The notes beneath the pieces were generated by a model. That model was not told the DNA's origin, ran no database searches, and saw only the letters and a list, made by a program, of their open reading frames with translations. This document shows positions 25,884-34,089 of a stretch of DNA of 64,000 bases, piece after piece. Source of the stretch: Wolbachia endosymbiont (group A) of Rhinocyllus conicus (GTDB lineage: Bacteria; Pseudomonadota; Alphaproteobacteria; Rickettsiales; Anaplasmataceae); NCBI RefSeq assembly GCF_947250775.1, contig NZ_OX366349.1:682001-746000 (forward strand), read 5' to 3'. Position 1 is the first letter of the stretch. Each line of letters starts with the position of its first letter. Both the position numbers and the translations under genes were made by a program.

Positions 25884-26996
25884 ATGCTAAAAGAATTTAA
25901 AATTGAACCTCTGCTAAAAGATAGAGCTCCACACCAGACCAAGGCTATTGTTGCAATGTCCGGGGGAGTTGATAGCTCCGTTGCTGCAGCACTGCTATAT
26001 AACTTTGGGTACCAGGTGATAGGTGTGACTCTTCAACTCTATGGCACCGACGGTAATGCTAACGCAAGAAAAGGTGCATGTTGTGCTGGACAGGATATTT
26101 ACGACGCTAAGCGCGTGGCTGAAAGTGTTGGCTTTCCTCACTATATTTTAAACTACGAGGAAATATTCAAAAAGGAAGTAATAGAGGATTTTGCAAGTAC
26201 CTATATGCGTGGGGAAACTCCCATACCATGCGTAAGATGTAACCAAACGGTAAAATTTCGTGATCTATTGCAAGTTACAAAAAATCTTGGTGCGGATGTG
26301 CTCGTAACAGGACATTACGTGAGAAGATTAGAAAAAAATGGTGAGGTAAAGTTGTGCAGAAGCATTGATAAAAGTAAAGATCAAAGCTATTTTCTATTTG
26401 CTACAACAAAGGAGCAGTTGAAGCTTTTGCGATTTCCACTAGGTGGGTTCTATAAAAGTGATATAAGAAAATTAGCAAAGTATTTCAGCTTACAAATCTC
26501 TGAAAAGCCGGATAGTCAAGATATATGCTTTGTTTCCGAAAGCTATAGTAAAACAATAGCTAAATTAGCTCCACAATCTGTACAGAAAGGTAAAATAGTG
26601 GATGTTAATGGAAAAGTGCTAGGCGAGCACAGTGGCATAGTAAATTTTACAGTGGGGCAAAGAAAGGGCTTGGGTATCGCACACAATGAACCTCTTTATG
26701 TGATAAAAATTAATACAGAAAATAATGAGGTTATAGTAGGTCCGATCAACGCATTAATGCAAAAAAAAATATTGATCAAGGAGTTAAATTGGTTAGAACA
26801 ACCAAAGGAAGGTATGGAAGTAACTGTGAAGCTGAGATCATCACATGCGGGAAGTTTAGCAACAATACATTCAACTGACGAAAAAAATAAAGCCTGTGTC
26901 ATTTTAAACGACGATTACTTTGGCATCAGTCCAGGTCAAGCCTGTGTAGCGTATAAAGATGAGCAAGTAATTGGCGGTGGATGGATATGCTCTTAA
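25884..26996 (+). CDS. mnmA: tRNA-specific 2-thiouridylase MnmA
   Basis: This 370-residue enzyme introduces the sulfur of 2-thiouridine at the wobble position of tRNA for Lys, Glu and Gln. The N-terminal PP-loop SGGVDS (26-31) binds ATP. The catalytic cysteine pair is in PCVRCN (Cys116) and SQDICFV further on. The C-terminus carries the VGQRKGLGIAHNEPLYV pattern. Length is typical. It follows a cluster of palindromes. Confidence 0.96.
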   Translation: MLKEFKIEPLLKDRAPHQTKAIVAMSGGVDSSVAAALLYNFGYQVIGVTLQLYGTDGNANARKGACCAGQDIYDAKRVAESVGFPHYILNYEEIFKKEVIEDFASTYMRGETPIPCVRCNQTVKFRDLLQVTKNLGADVLVTGHYVRRLEKNGEVKLCRSIDKSKDQSYFLFATTKEQLKLLRFPLGGFYKSDIRKLAKYFSLQISEKPDSQDICFVSESYSKTIAKLAPQSVQKGKIVDVNGKVLGEHSGIVNFTVGQRKGLGIAHNEPLYVIKINTENNEVIVGPINALMQKKILIKELNWLEQPKEGMEVTVKLRSSHAGSLATIHSTDEKNKACVILNDDYFGISPGQACVAYKDEQVIGGGWICS

Positions 26997-27046
26997 CTGG
27001 GTGGCTTAATTTTTTTATGCAGAATGTAAACGTACAATAATATTTA

Positions 27047-27075
27047 TTGCTATTTTACCCTATATCGCTTATACT
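27047..27075 (+). promoter_or_regulatory. Putative sigma-70 promoter
   Basis: TTGCTA (27047-27052), a 17-bp spacer and TATACT (27070-27075) lie 28 bp upstream of the ATG at 27104. Both hexamers are good matches and the spacer is optimal. This is a sequence prediction only. Confidence 0.5.
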
Positions 27076-27103
27076 ATAAAGTAGAACATTATAGGTTTTA
27101 GCA

Positions 27104-28321
27104 ATGGTTAAGGAAGTTGAAGAACTAATAAAAATTGTTGGTAAGGGTAATTTATTAGAGACTTTGTTTATTTTTTTAGGTGGCTTTCAACATGCCGACT
27201 TAGATCGTAGTATGGACTGCAGAAATCATTTTGGTTTGTCTGCATTCATTAAAAAAGAGGGGGAGCCATTAGATGAATATTTTAACTTAAAGTTTAGTCT
27301 ACAAGGGCTGTTTTTAATTTATGCTCAAGCTTATAAGATACTTAGTGAAAACAATAACCTGAATACTAAAGATGTCATAGATAAAATATATGAAGTTATT
27401 AAAGGGTCTGAGTTAAATAGAGATATAAATGAAGTAGTAGAAGTAGATGGAAGTAAATTAGATTTACTTAACATCTTAGCAAGTCCAAAGAGAGAACCAA
27501 TATTTAAAACAGAAGAAGATTTTGAAAATAAAGTGCTTACTGACGTTAAAAAATTATTAAATGAAAAATCTGATAAAAAATTTTTTTTTAATAAATTTGT
27601 TATCGACTGTTACTATTCTATTCATCAAGATATAAAGGTAGATAAAGATGTGGCTTTATTGTTTTCTCTATTATATTCTTTGAGCGGTAGTTATAAAGAA
27701 CCTTTGTCACCTGACAAAATAGTAAAAAGAGAAGTATTAGAGATATGTGAGAATCAGTTAATAGAGAGCTATATAACCCTCTTAGCTAGGACATTACACA
27801 TGATCGGATTATCAAGTAGAGATAAATATACAATCGACCATGAGAATGTGGATCGGCAAGAGGAAGGCTTGAAAGAGCATTGTAAATTCGAATTATATCG
27901 TATAAATACAAAAAACACCCTAGAGCAACTGTTAAAAAACCAAAATAGTGATGAATTTGAACAATTAGTAACGAGCCCTAAAAATATATACTACTCAGTG
28001 CCACAAGAAGAGAATAAATGTAGGCCAAATTTCATTGTCAGCAAGAAAAATCATAAAAACACAGCCTGTAAACTTATTTTGGGTATGTTTGTATTATCTG
28101 TTGGGTTATATGTTGCTGATTATTTCCTTATGGAGCAAAAATTGTTCAACTCAATAAAAAATGTTTTGCCACAAGACAACCTTACTAACTTGATAGTTGG
28201 TGCGGTGCTTACTATTGTAATAGTATATGCTTTATTTCAATTATCACAGAAACCACCACTTTCAACAGTCAATGGAATGACGAATGAAAATTTAGAACAG
28301 CCCCATGCAAAACAAGCTTAG
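27104..28321 (+). CDS. Hypothetical protein with C-terminal membrane hairpin
   Basis: This 405-residue protein has no recognised domain. Residues 1-320 form a charged, mainly helical region with no signal peptide. Two hydrophobic segments near the C-terminus (CKLILGMFVLSVGLYVADYF and LIVGAVLTIVIVYALFQL, about 325-347 and 361-380) would anchor it as a hairpin, leaving most of the protein in the cytoplasm. It is preceded by a good promoter and followed by ppa 69 bp downstream. Confidence 0.65.
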   Translation: MVKEVEELIKIVGKGNLLETLFIFLGGFQHADLDRSMDCRNHFGLSAFIKKEGEPLDEYFNLKFSLQGLFLIYAQAYKILSENNNLNTKDVIDKIYEVIKGSELNRDINEVVEVDGSKLDLLNILASPKREPIFKTEEDFENKVLTDVKKLLNEKSDKKFFFNKFVIDCYYSIHQDIKVDKDVALLFSLLYSLSGSYKEPLSPDKIVKREVLEICENQLIESYITLLARTLHMIGLSSRDKYTIDHENVDRQEEGLKEHCKFELYRINTKNTLEQLLKNQNSDEFEQLVTSPKNIYYSVPQEENKCRPNFIVSKKNHKNTACKLILGMFVLSVGLYVADYFLMEQKLFNSIKNVLPQDNLTNLIVGAVLTIVIVYALFQLSQKPPLSTVNGMTNENLEQPHAKQA

Positions 28322-28390
28322 AACTACATAAATGTAGCAACTTAAAAGCACATATTGTATAATGCTTATTCTTAAGTTAAGAGGTGATTT

Positions 28391-28897
28391 ATGGATTTAA
28401 GTAAAATAACAGCGGGACCAAATGCGGTGAATGTGGTAATTGAAATAAGTGCAAATGCTGAGCCTGTAAAGTATGAATTTAATAAAGAGCTTGGGTTGTT
28501 ACAAGTTGACAGATTTTTGTCTACCTCAATGACTTATCCTTGCAATTATGGGTTTATACCAAATACCTGCGCAGGTGATGGTGATCCTGTGGATGTTTTG
28601 GTGCTAACTCAATTTCCCTTAGCATCTAGTGTTTTAATATCGGTGCGTCCAATAGGCGCATTACTCACTAAAGATGAAAAAGGAGAAGATGAAAAGATAT
28701 TAGCTGTGCCTGTTTCCAGTGTTGATAGCTATTATGACAATATAAAGGACTATTCTGACTTATCTAAAAACCTATTAGATAAAATTGCTCATTTCTTTTC
28801 TCATTATAAAGATCTAGAAAAGGGAAAAACGGTAGCAGTTGGAGAATGGGTTGGTGTAGAAGAAGCAAAGAAAATCATTGAAAAAAGCAGAAATTAG
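28391..28897 (+). CDS. ppa: Inorganic pyrophosphatase (family I)
   Basis: This 168-residue cytoplasmic enzyme hydrolyses pyrophosphate to phosphate with Mg2+. It shows the family I signature DGDPVDV (about 58-64) and TYPCNYGFIPNT upstream of it. Both length and motifs fit family I PPases. It begins after the ribosome-binding site GAGGTG 5-6 bp upstream. Confidence 0.95.
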   Translation: MDLSKITAGPNAVNVVIEISANAEPVKYEFNKELGLLQVDRFLSTSMTYPCNYGFIPNTCAGDGDPVDVLVLTQFPLASSVLISVRPIGALLTKDEKGEDEKILAVPVSSVDSYYDNIKDYSDLSKNLLDKIAHFFSHYKDLEKGKTVAVGEWVGVEEAKKIIEKSRN

Positions 28898-29027
28898 TTT
28901 GTGTTGATTTAGCCAAGATCTAAAAATTACACTGTTTGAAAAATGTTGTTGTTTTTAATGTTGCAATTAAAAGCATTAGACAGGCGGTAGAGGTCTTGGT
29001 ATTATATAATCTTTAGGTTCTAAATTT

Positions 29028-29118
29028 GGAAGGGTGGCCGAGCGGCTGAAGGCGGCGGTTTGCTAAACCGTTATACGATTGAAAAGTCGTATCGAGGGTT
29101 CGAATCCCTCTCCTTCCG
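29028..29118 (+). tRNA. tRNA-Ser (anticodon GCU)
   Basis: This 91-nt molecule folds as a class II tRNA. The acceptor stem GGAAGGG pairs with the 3' TCCTTCC followed by discriminator G, as usual for tRNA-Ser; the anticodon loop TTGCTAA reads GCT at 29062-29064, giving Ser for AGC/AGU codons; a long variable arm and a T arm with GGTTCGAATCC follow. CCA is not encoded. It stands alone between ppa and the surA-like gene. Confidence 0.97.
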
Positions 29119-29285
29119 TATACTGTTTTAGCACGGTTTAAATTCGCTATGTTGGCATATTTTTAGCCTGTTTACCAGCGTACCTGATTTTGTTGCAATG
29201 GTTTTCATTTCCATTGTCACTGAGATCACTACTAAAAAGTTGGCTAGCATTATTTATTATAGAATTGGTTATTAACCTTACTTAT

Positions 29286-30431
29286 ATGCATAAAATACTA
29301 ATTTTACTGTTGATAGTGTTGCCACTTAGGTTGCTTGCAACCGAGATTGAAATTATTGCAGATGTAAATGGCGAGCCAATTTCAAATTTAGATATCGAAA
29401 AACGCATCAACTTTATAAATTCATTGTTTGGCACCCAAAGTGTTAATCAAAAAGAAGCAAAACCTCAAATTCTTAGGGAGCTAATAGACGAAATTATCAT
29501 TATCAATGAAGCGCAGAGGCTGAATATAAAATTGAGCAACGAGGAGTTAGATAATGCTATCATATTATTTTTAACCCAAAGTTTTAAACTTAAGGCTAAT
29601 GAAGTTGATCAATACATAAAAAAGCATAATATAGATCTTAGTATTTTAAGAAAACAAATAAAATGTCAGTTACTATGGAGCAAAATTATTGAAGTAAGAA
29701 TTGTGCCATTTATTAATATAAGCGATAAAGAAGTAGATGATGTAAAAAGGCAAACAGAAAAGCCGGATTATCTTATCACGTTCCAAGAGTTTATAATTCC
29801 TGATCAAAAAGACAAGGATGTTTATGGCATAGCTGAAGATTTAGTAAAAAAATTACGTAATAGTAATAACCCGGAATCTCCAATAAAGATGCGTAAAGCA
29901 ACAGTTAATTTAAGTCAGCTCAAAGATAAACTTAAGAGCGTTTTAGAAAGACTAGAAACCGGCGATATAGCAGGTCCATTCAGTTTCAGTGAAGGTTACT
30001 CTATTATAAAAGTCATAGACAAGGTACAACTTAATTATGCACTGCTGGAAAGCACTTTAAAATTAAAACAGATTGTGGTTGAGGGTTCAGAAAGTTTATT
30101 GGATAATTTTCAAGAGCAAAAGGTCAATTGTTTAAATTTTGACAAATTAGCAGATGATTTTAAGTTGCCAAACGCAAAAGAGTTTGAAATAAAAATGCGA
30201 GATTTAAATCCTGATTTACAGATTTTATTTAGTAAAACAAGTGTGAATGAAATAGTAGAATTAAGAGAAAATGGCACTGCAAAGTTAATGATGTTGTGTG
30301 ATATCAAGAGTAATGCAGCGGATATAGAAGCAATTAAACAGCAGATGTACCAACAAAAGATTATGATACAAAGCAACTTGTTATTAGATGATATGCGTAA
30401 AAATTCAGCTGTCAGTTATCGGTATAGTTGA
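29286..30431 (+). CDS. surA: SurA-like periplasmic peptidyl-prolyl isomerase/chaperone
   Basis: This 381-residue protein begins at an ATG at 29286 with a signal peptide (KILILLLIVLPLRLLA), whereas an upstream start would place another hydrophobic stretch in front of it. Residues 20-150 match the SurA N-domain: DVNGEPISNLDIEKRI and LIDEIIIINEAQRLNIKLS. A parvulin-like region follows with TGDIAGPFSFSEGYSIIKV, the usual end of a PPIC domain. SurA chaperones beta-barrel proteins to the outer membrane. The catalytic parvulin residues are not well resolved, so isomerase activity is unproven. Confidence 0.85.
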   Translation: MHKILILLLIVLPLRLLATEIEIIADVNGEPISNLDIEKRINFINSLFGTQSVNQKEAKPQILRELIDEIIIINEAQRLNIKLSNEELDNAIILFLTQSFKLKANEVDQYIKKHNIDLSILRKQIKCQLLWSKIIEVRIVPFINISDKEVDDVKRQTEKPDYLITFQEFIIPDQKDKDVYGIAEDLVKKLRNSNNPESPIKMRKATVNLSQLKDKLKSVLERLETGDIAGPFSFSEGYSIIKVIDKVQLNYALLESTLKLKQIVVEGSESLLDNFQEQKVNCLNFDKLADDFKLPNAKEFEIKMRDLNPDLQILFSKTSVNEIVELRENGTAKLMMLCDIKSNAADIEAIKQQMYQQKIMIQSNLLLDDMRKNSAVSYRYS

Positions 30432-30526
30432 AGTCAGAGAGTGTCCTTGTCTCTGTCTTTGTGTACGAAAATTACTTTGTTCTATAAAATTTCAAAAAAT
30501 TTGAACAAATATAGTTAAAATAGCAC

Positions 30527-31147
30527 ATGAAGAATATAATGCTAATTGGTGGTGGAGTTGGAAATGCAGTATTATTTTCGATAGGGAAGGCGTGTCTTGA
30601 AAATAATAATAAGGTTTTGTACTTTGCTGGCTATAAGAAATTAAGTGATGTATTTAAACGAGCACTGATAGAGCGTGCATCAAATGCAGTAGTTTGGGCA
30701 TGTGAAGAAGGATTGATAGAAACAAGCAGAGATCAAGATAAATCCTTTCATGGTAATATAGTTGATGCAATAGTCTCTTATCAACAAGGAAGATTAGGTA
30801 TTAATTTAAACACTATAGATAAAATTATCACTATTGGTTCTGATAAAATGATGAAAGCTGTGAATGAAGCTAGAAAAACAATTTTAAAGCCATATCTGAA
30901 GTCAAGTCACATAGCAATATCGTCAGTTAATTCTCCTATGCAGTGTATGATGAAAGAAATCTGCGCTCAGTGTGTTCAGCAACATATAAATACGGAAACA
31001 GGAGAAAGGAGTTTTGTCTATAGTTGCAGTAATCAAGACCAGGATATGGAATTTATTGACTTTGATTTTTTAAGTGAGCGCTTAAAGCAAAATAGTTTAC
31101 AAGAAAAACTCACTGCGAAATGGATAGATCATGTTCAAAGATATTAA
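30527..31147 (+). CDS. PyrK-like/ferredoxin-NADP reductase-type fragment with C-terminal cysteine cluster
   Basis: This 206-residue protein resembles only the NAD-binding half and cysteine cluster of PyrK-type electron-transfer flavoproteins. It starts at MLIGGGVGNAV, a Rossmann-like GGGxGN motif that is normally in the middle of the family, and ends with a cysteine cluster C-M-M-K-E-I-C-A-Q-C near residue 145 and a fourth Cys further on, the position of a [2Fe-2S] site. The FAD-binding N-terminal half is absent. It may be a truncated remnant or a stand-alone subunit. It overlaps the cyclo-ligase gene by 17 bp, consistent with an operon. Confidence 0.6.
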   Translation: MKNIMLIGGGVGNAVLFSIGKACLENNNKVLYFAGYKKLSDVFKRALIERASNAVVWACEEGLIETSRDQDKSFHGNIVDAIVSYQQGRLGINLNTIDKIITIGSDKMMKAVNEARKTILKPYLKSSHIAISSVNSPMQCMMKEICAQCVQQHINTETGERSFVYSCSNQDQDMEFIDFDFLSERLKQNSLQEKLTAKWIDHVQRY

Positions 31148-31682
31148 ACAGCACAAAAAGGAAATAAGAGAGCAATATAGAGCTATAAGAAAAGATATTG
31201 ATGAAAGTTATTCCAGTTATGCGGCAAGTTCCCTTATTAATCTCTTTAATCAGAACTTAAGTTACGTTAAAGGCAAAACAATTGCGGCTTACATTCCAAT
31301 GGATGGGGAAATAAATGTTGTCCCTTTGATGTGTTGTTTGCTCTATTTAGGTTATAAAGTAGCAATTCCTGATAAAAATCAGTTGCTAAGATTTGAGGGA
31401 TGGAACGAAACAAATGAAGATGTAATTCCCGACACAATCATTACTCCTGTTGTTGCTTTTGATGATCATTTTAATAGATTAGGTTTTGGCGGTGGTTGGT
31501 ATGATACAATGATAGAAAAACTGCGGCCGCTTGGAAAAATATTTATAGGTGTAGCCTATGAGAAACAATATTGTAAAAATTTACCTGTAGAAAAGCATGA
31601 TCAAAAATTGGATATTATAATCACTGAGATGTGTGTTAGATGTGGAGGTGGATTGCTCAAAAAAGTGGATAGAAAGGAGTAG
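31131..31682 (+). CDS. 5-formyltetrahydrofolate cyclo-ligase
   Basis: This 183-residue enzyme uses ATP to convert 5-formyl-THF into 5,10-methenyl-THF. The family features are visible: IREQYRAIRKDI at the N-terminus, IAAYIPMDGEINVVPL in the middle and the substrate-phosphate loop GFGGGWYDTMI near the C-terminus. The start overlaps the upstream gene. Confidence 0.9.
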   Translation: MFKDIKQHKKEIREQYRAIRKDIDESYSSYAASSLINLFNQNLSYVKGKTIAAYIPMDGEINVVPLMCCLLYLGYKVAIPDKNQLLRFEGWNETNEDVIPDTIITPVVAFDDHFNRLGFGGGWYDTMIEKLRPLGKIFIGVAYEKQYCKNLPVEKHDQKLDIIITEMCVRCGGGLLKKVDRKE

Positions 31683-31735
31683 CGTAACCCCACTTTCTGA
31701 TAGTAATTTTTGCGTCAAAACGCTCCTCAAATACA

Positions 31736-32758
31736 TCAAATATTTGGTCCTGTGATTCCTTCTTCACTCACTCGTTCAGCACTTGAACTACCTAATTGAG
31801 AATCTGGCTTTATTTCCTGAGCTTTCTCATTAACTTTTTGTTCTACCTCTTTTATGTCACTACCAATTGCCATAATTGCAGGTTGAAATTCGCTCATAAA
31901 ATCTACAAGTTTCTCCATGTCTTCCTCATGAGTACTAGTACCCTTGCTCATAAGATTGTTCAAAAGACCAGCCTTATCTTCCCCTATTAACTGTCCTATG
32001 GCTGCTAGTTGCTCTTGATTCTGAAGCATTTTTATTATTTTTATTTCATTACTAAGCATTGTTCTTTCTCCTTCATCAGCTTCAAGATTCTTTTCCATTA
32101 AATTGCTTATTAACTTTTCAAAATTATTTTCTCTTCTTTGAACCTCAGGTAATTTATCTATTAAATCCTTATATGAACTTTTCACTGCTTTTCCTGCTTC
32201 AATCGCTCCTTCTTTTATTTTTTCCCCTGCCTTTCCTATACCTATTCCTACATAACGCGCTCCAATAGCTACAAGCGCTATTAATGTAGCAAGCACAATA
32301 AGCGGAGAAAATGCTACTCCCAATACTATTCCTGTAGAAGCTATTCCAATTTTTTTATTTGCAGATGCTGATTTAAAATAATTGACTAGATTGTCCAGCG
32401 GACCTTTATTATTATTTATAACATTACTTATTGCTTGCTGATTAACAGATTTTAACGCCTCTTCTATTATTTTTGGTGTGACATTTTCAGAAATTAAACC
32501 TTCAAGCGCTTCTTCAATGAGTTTTATAAATAATTCTTTATTTACCTCCTTTTGCAAGCCTTGGTCATTAATTGCTAAATTTAAACCTTCGAGATTCATC
32601 CCTCTAACTTGTTCTGATAGGGCTTTAAGTAACTCCTCTTTTCCCTCTGATGGGGATTGTGCAATGCTTTCTATTATATCTGAAACAGCTTTTCTTAGTT
32701 CTGAGTAGTCAGTGTCAAAAAACGTACTGTTTGTAGGTGCCATATTCAACTTCATCAA
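31736..32758 (-). CDS. Hypothetical protein with central membrane segments
   Basis: This 340-residue protein has an acidic, leucine-rich helical N-terminal half, a hydrophobic centre (about residues 135-175, IGIASTGIVLGVAFSPLIVLATLIALVAIGA) that would form one or two membrane helices, and a charged coiled-coil C-terminal third. No family is recognised. Glycine-rich stretches flank the membrane region. It lies between two plus-strand genes and is transcribed alone. Confidence 0.65.
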   Translation of the reverse strand: MMKLNMAPTNSTFFDTDYSELRKAVSDIIESIAQSPSEGKEELLKALSEQVRGMNLEGLNLAINDQGLQKEVNKELFIKLIEEALEGLISENVTPKIIEEALKSVNQQAISNVINNNKGPLDNLVNYFKSASANKKIGIASTGIVLGVAFSPLIVLATLIALVAIGARYVGIGIGKAGEKIKEGAIEAGKAVKSSYKDLIDKLPEVQRRENNFEKLISNLMEKNLEADEGERTMLSNEIKIIKMLQNQEQLAAIGQLIGEDKAGLLNNLMSKGTSTHEEDMEKLVDFMSEFQPAIMAIGSDIKEVEQKVNEKAQEIKPDSQLGSSSAERVSEEGITGPNI

Positions 32759-32892
32759 CTATAAATATGCCTAATTATATATACTAATTATTAATTATAT
32801 TATAATAAATATGAGATAATTAATATAATAACCTCTTTCCAAATATAGAATTTGTATTAAAATATCTAGATTACATGAAATTAAGGTACTTT

Positions 32893-33600
32893 ATGGGCGG
32901 AAAAAAATTAAAAGCTGCTGTGGTTTTATCAGGGTGTGGTCACCTTGACGGTGCAGAGGTAAGAGAAGCGGTTTTAAGTTTGCTTGTGCTTGATCAGCAG
33001 GAAGTGAATGTTAAATGCTTTGCACCTGATATCAATATCACACAAGTTATGAATCATAAAACAAAGGAGGCAGTGAAAGAAAAAAGGAATGTGCTTGCAG
33101 AATCAGCAAGAATCGCAAGAGGTGAAATATATGACTTAAAAGAAGCCAAAGCTGAAAATTTTGACATGCTAGTTGTACCTGGTGGATACGGGGTTGCAAA
33201 AAATTTATCTGATTTAGCTGAAAATAAAGACATGGTGACAGTAATGCCTGAATTTGAAAGATTAGTTTCAGAATTTTTTGTTACAAAAAAGCCAATAGGA
33301 GCAATATGCATATCTCCAGCCATCATTGTTTCAATTTTAAGTAGCAAGATAGGTAAAGAAGAAAGTAAGGTTAAGGTAACTATAGGAGATGACAGAGAAC
33401 AGTTGATAGAGAAGCTTGGTGGTGAACACATAAAGTGTGATACAGGATTATCAATAGAAGACGAAGAACATAATGTATTTTCCTGTTCTGCTTATATGCG
33501 TAGCGACGAAAGTATATACTCTGTATATCAAGGGATAAAGCATATGATTGACAGCATGGTAAAAAAGATTAACAAAAAAACTAAACAGCCATTCCTCTAA
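32893..33600 (+). CDS. elbB: ElbB/DJ-1 family glyoxalase-like protein
   Basis: This 235-residue protein belongs to the DJ-1/PfpI superfamily subgroup of ElbB (enhancing lycopene biosynthesis 2). Signature segments are VVLSGCGHLDGAEVREAV at the N-terminus, FDMLVVPGGYGVAKNL, and the nucleophile elbow AICISPAI with the reactive Cys. Glyoxalase-type activity on methylglyoxal has been reported for the family; the role in Wolbachia is unknown. The start at 32893 has AAGG 6-7 bp upstream; the alternative ATG at 32875 lacks a ribosome-binding site. Confidence 0.85.
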   Translation: MGGKKLKAAVVLSGCGHLDGAEVREAVLSLLVLDQQEVNVKCFAPDINITQVMNHKTKEAVKEKRNVLAESARIARGEIYDLKEAKAENFDMLVVPGGYGVAKNLSDLAENKDMVTVMPEFERLVSEFFVTKKPIGAICISPAIIVSILSSKIGKEESKVKVTIGDDREQLIEKLGGEHIKCDTGLSIEDEEHNVFSCSAYMRSDESIYSVYQGIKHMIDSMVKKINKKTKQPFL

Positions 33601-33669
33601 GATGTAGTAATTTAGACTTCCTTACACAATTAACTGTTGAATTTTACATTCCTAGCTGTATTATGGTTA

Positions 33670-33740
33670 TATAGCTAAAGTGCTCTAGGTTTACGACTAT
33701 TACTTGTTAGCGGCGTGGCGTAGGGCTGCACTAGCTATAT
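33670..33740. repeat. Deletion derivative of the composite palindromic repeat
   Basis: The flanking pieces TATAGCTAAAG (from 33670) and CTAGCTATA (to 33739) and a central TTGTTAGCGG..GGCGTAGGGCTG remain, but most of the two internal hairpins of the 5170-5304 type have been lost. It fills much of the 33601-33778 gap. Confidence 0.65.
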
Positions 33741-33778
33741 ATATTTAGCTCTTTTTTTATAAACGCAAGGTGTTTTAT

Positions 33779-34087
33779 ATGTCAGACCTTTTCTATATTG
33801 AAACTACGTGTTGTGTGGACGGTCAGTGTGATGTCTATACAGGGGAAGTGAGTTTTAATGATGTCATGTTAGGCAAGTTCAGTCTAAATTCGTGCAGCGG
33901 GAAAGAAGCTATGATAAATCTAGACGTTATTACATTCGATATTAATATCGCTATCGATGGTCAAAATGGAAAGACAATGAAAAGAAATCTTAAAGGTCTT
34001 GAATTTGTAACTAAAGATGATGGTTCTTGGTATATTAATAAGGATTTTGGCAATGATAGATTTGAAGTTATAGTAAAGCAATCATAA
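33779..34087 (+). CDS. Small hypothetical protein
   Basis: This 102-residue protein starts at ATG 33779 with AAGG 8 bp upstream; a GTG at 33770 would add three residues. It contains three cysteines and many short beta-strand-like stretches with alternating hydrophobic residues but no signal peptide. No family is recognised. It ends 2 bp before the convergent ftsI stop. Confidence 0.6.
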   Translation: MSDLFYIETTCCVDGQCDVYTGEVSFNDVMLGKFSLNSCSGKEAMINLDVITFDINIAIDGQNGKTMKRNLKGLEFVTKDDGSWYINKDFGNDRFEVIVKQS

Positions 34088-34089
34088 TT

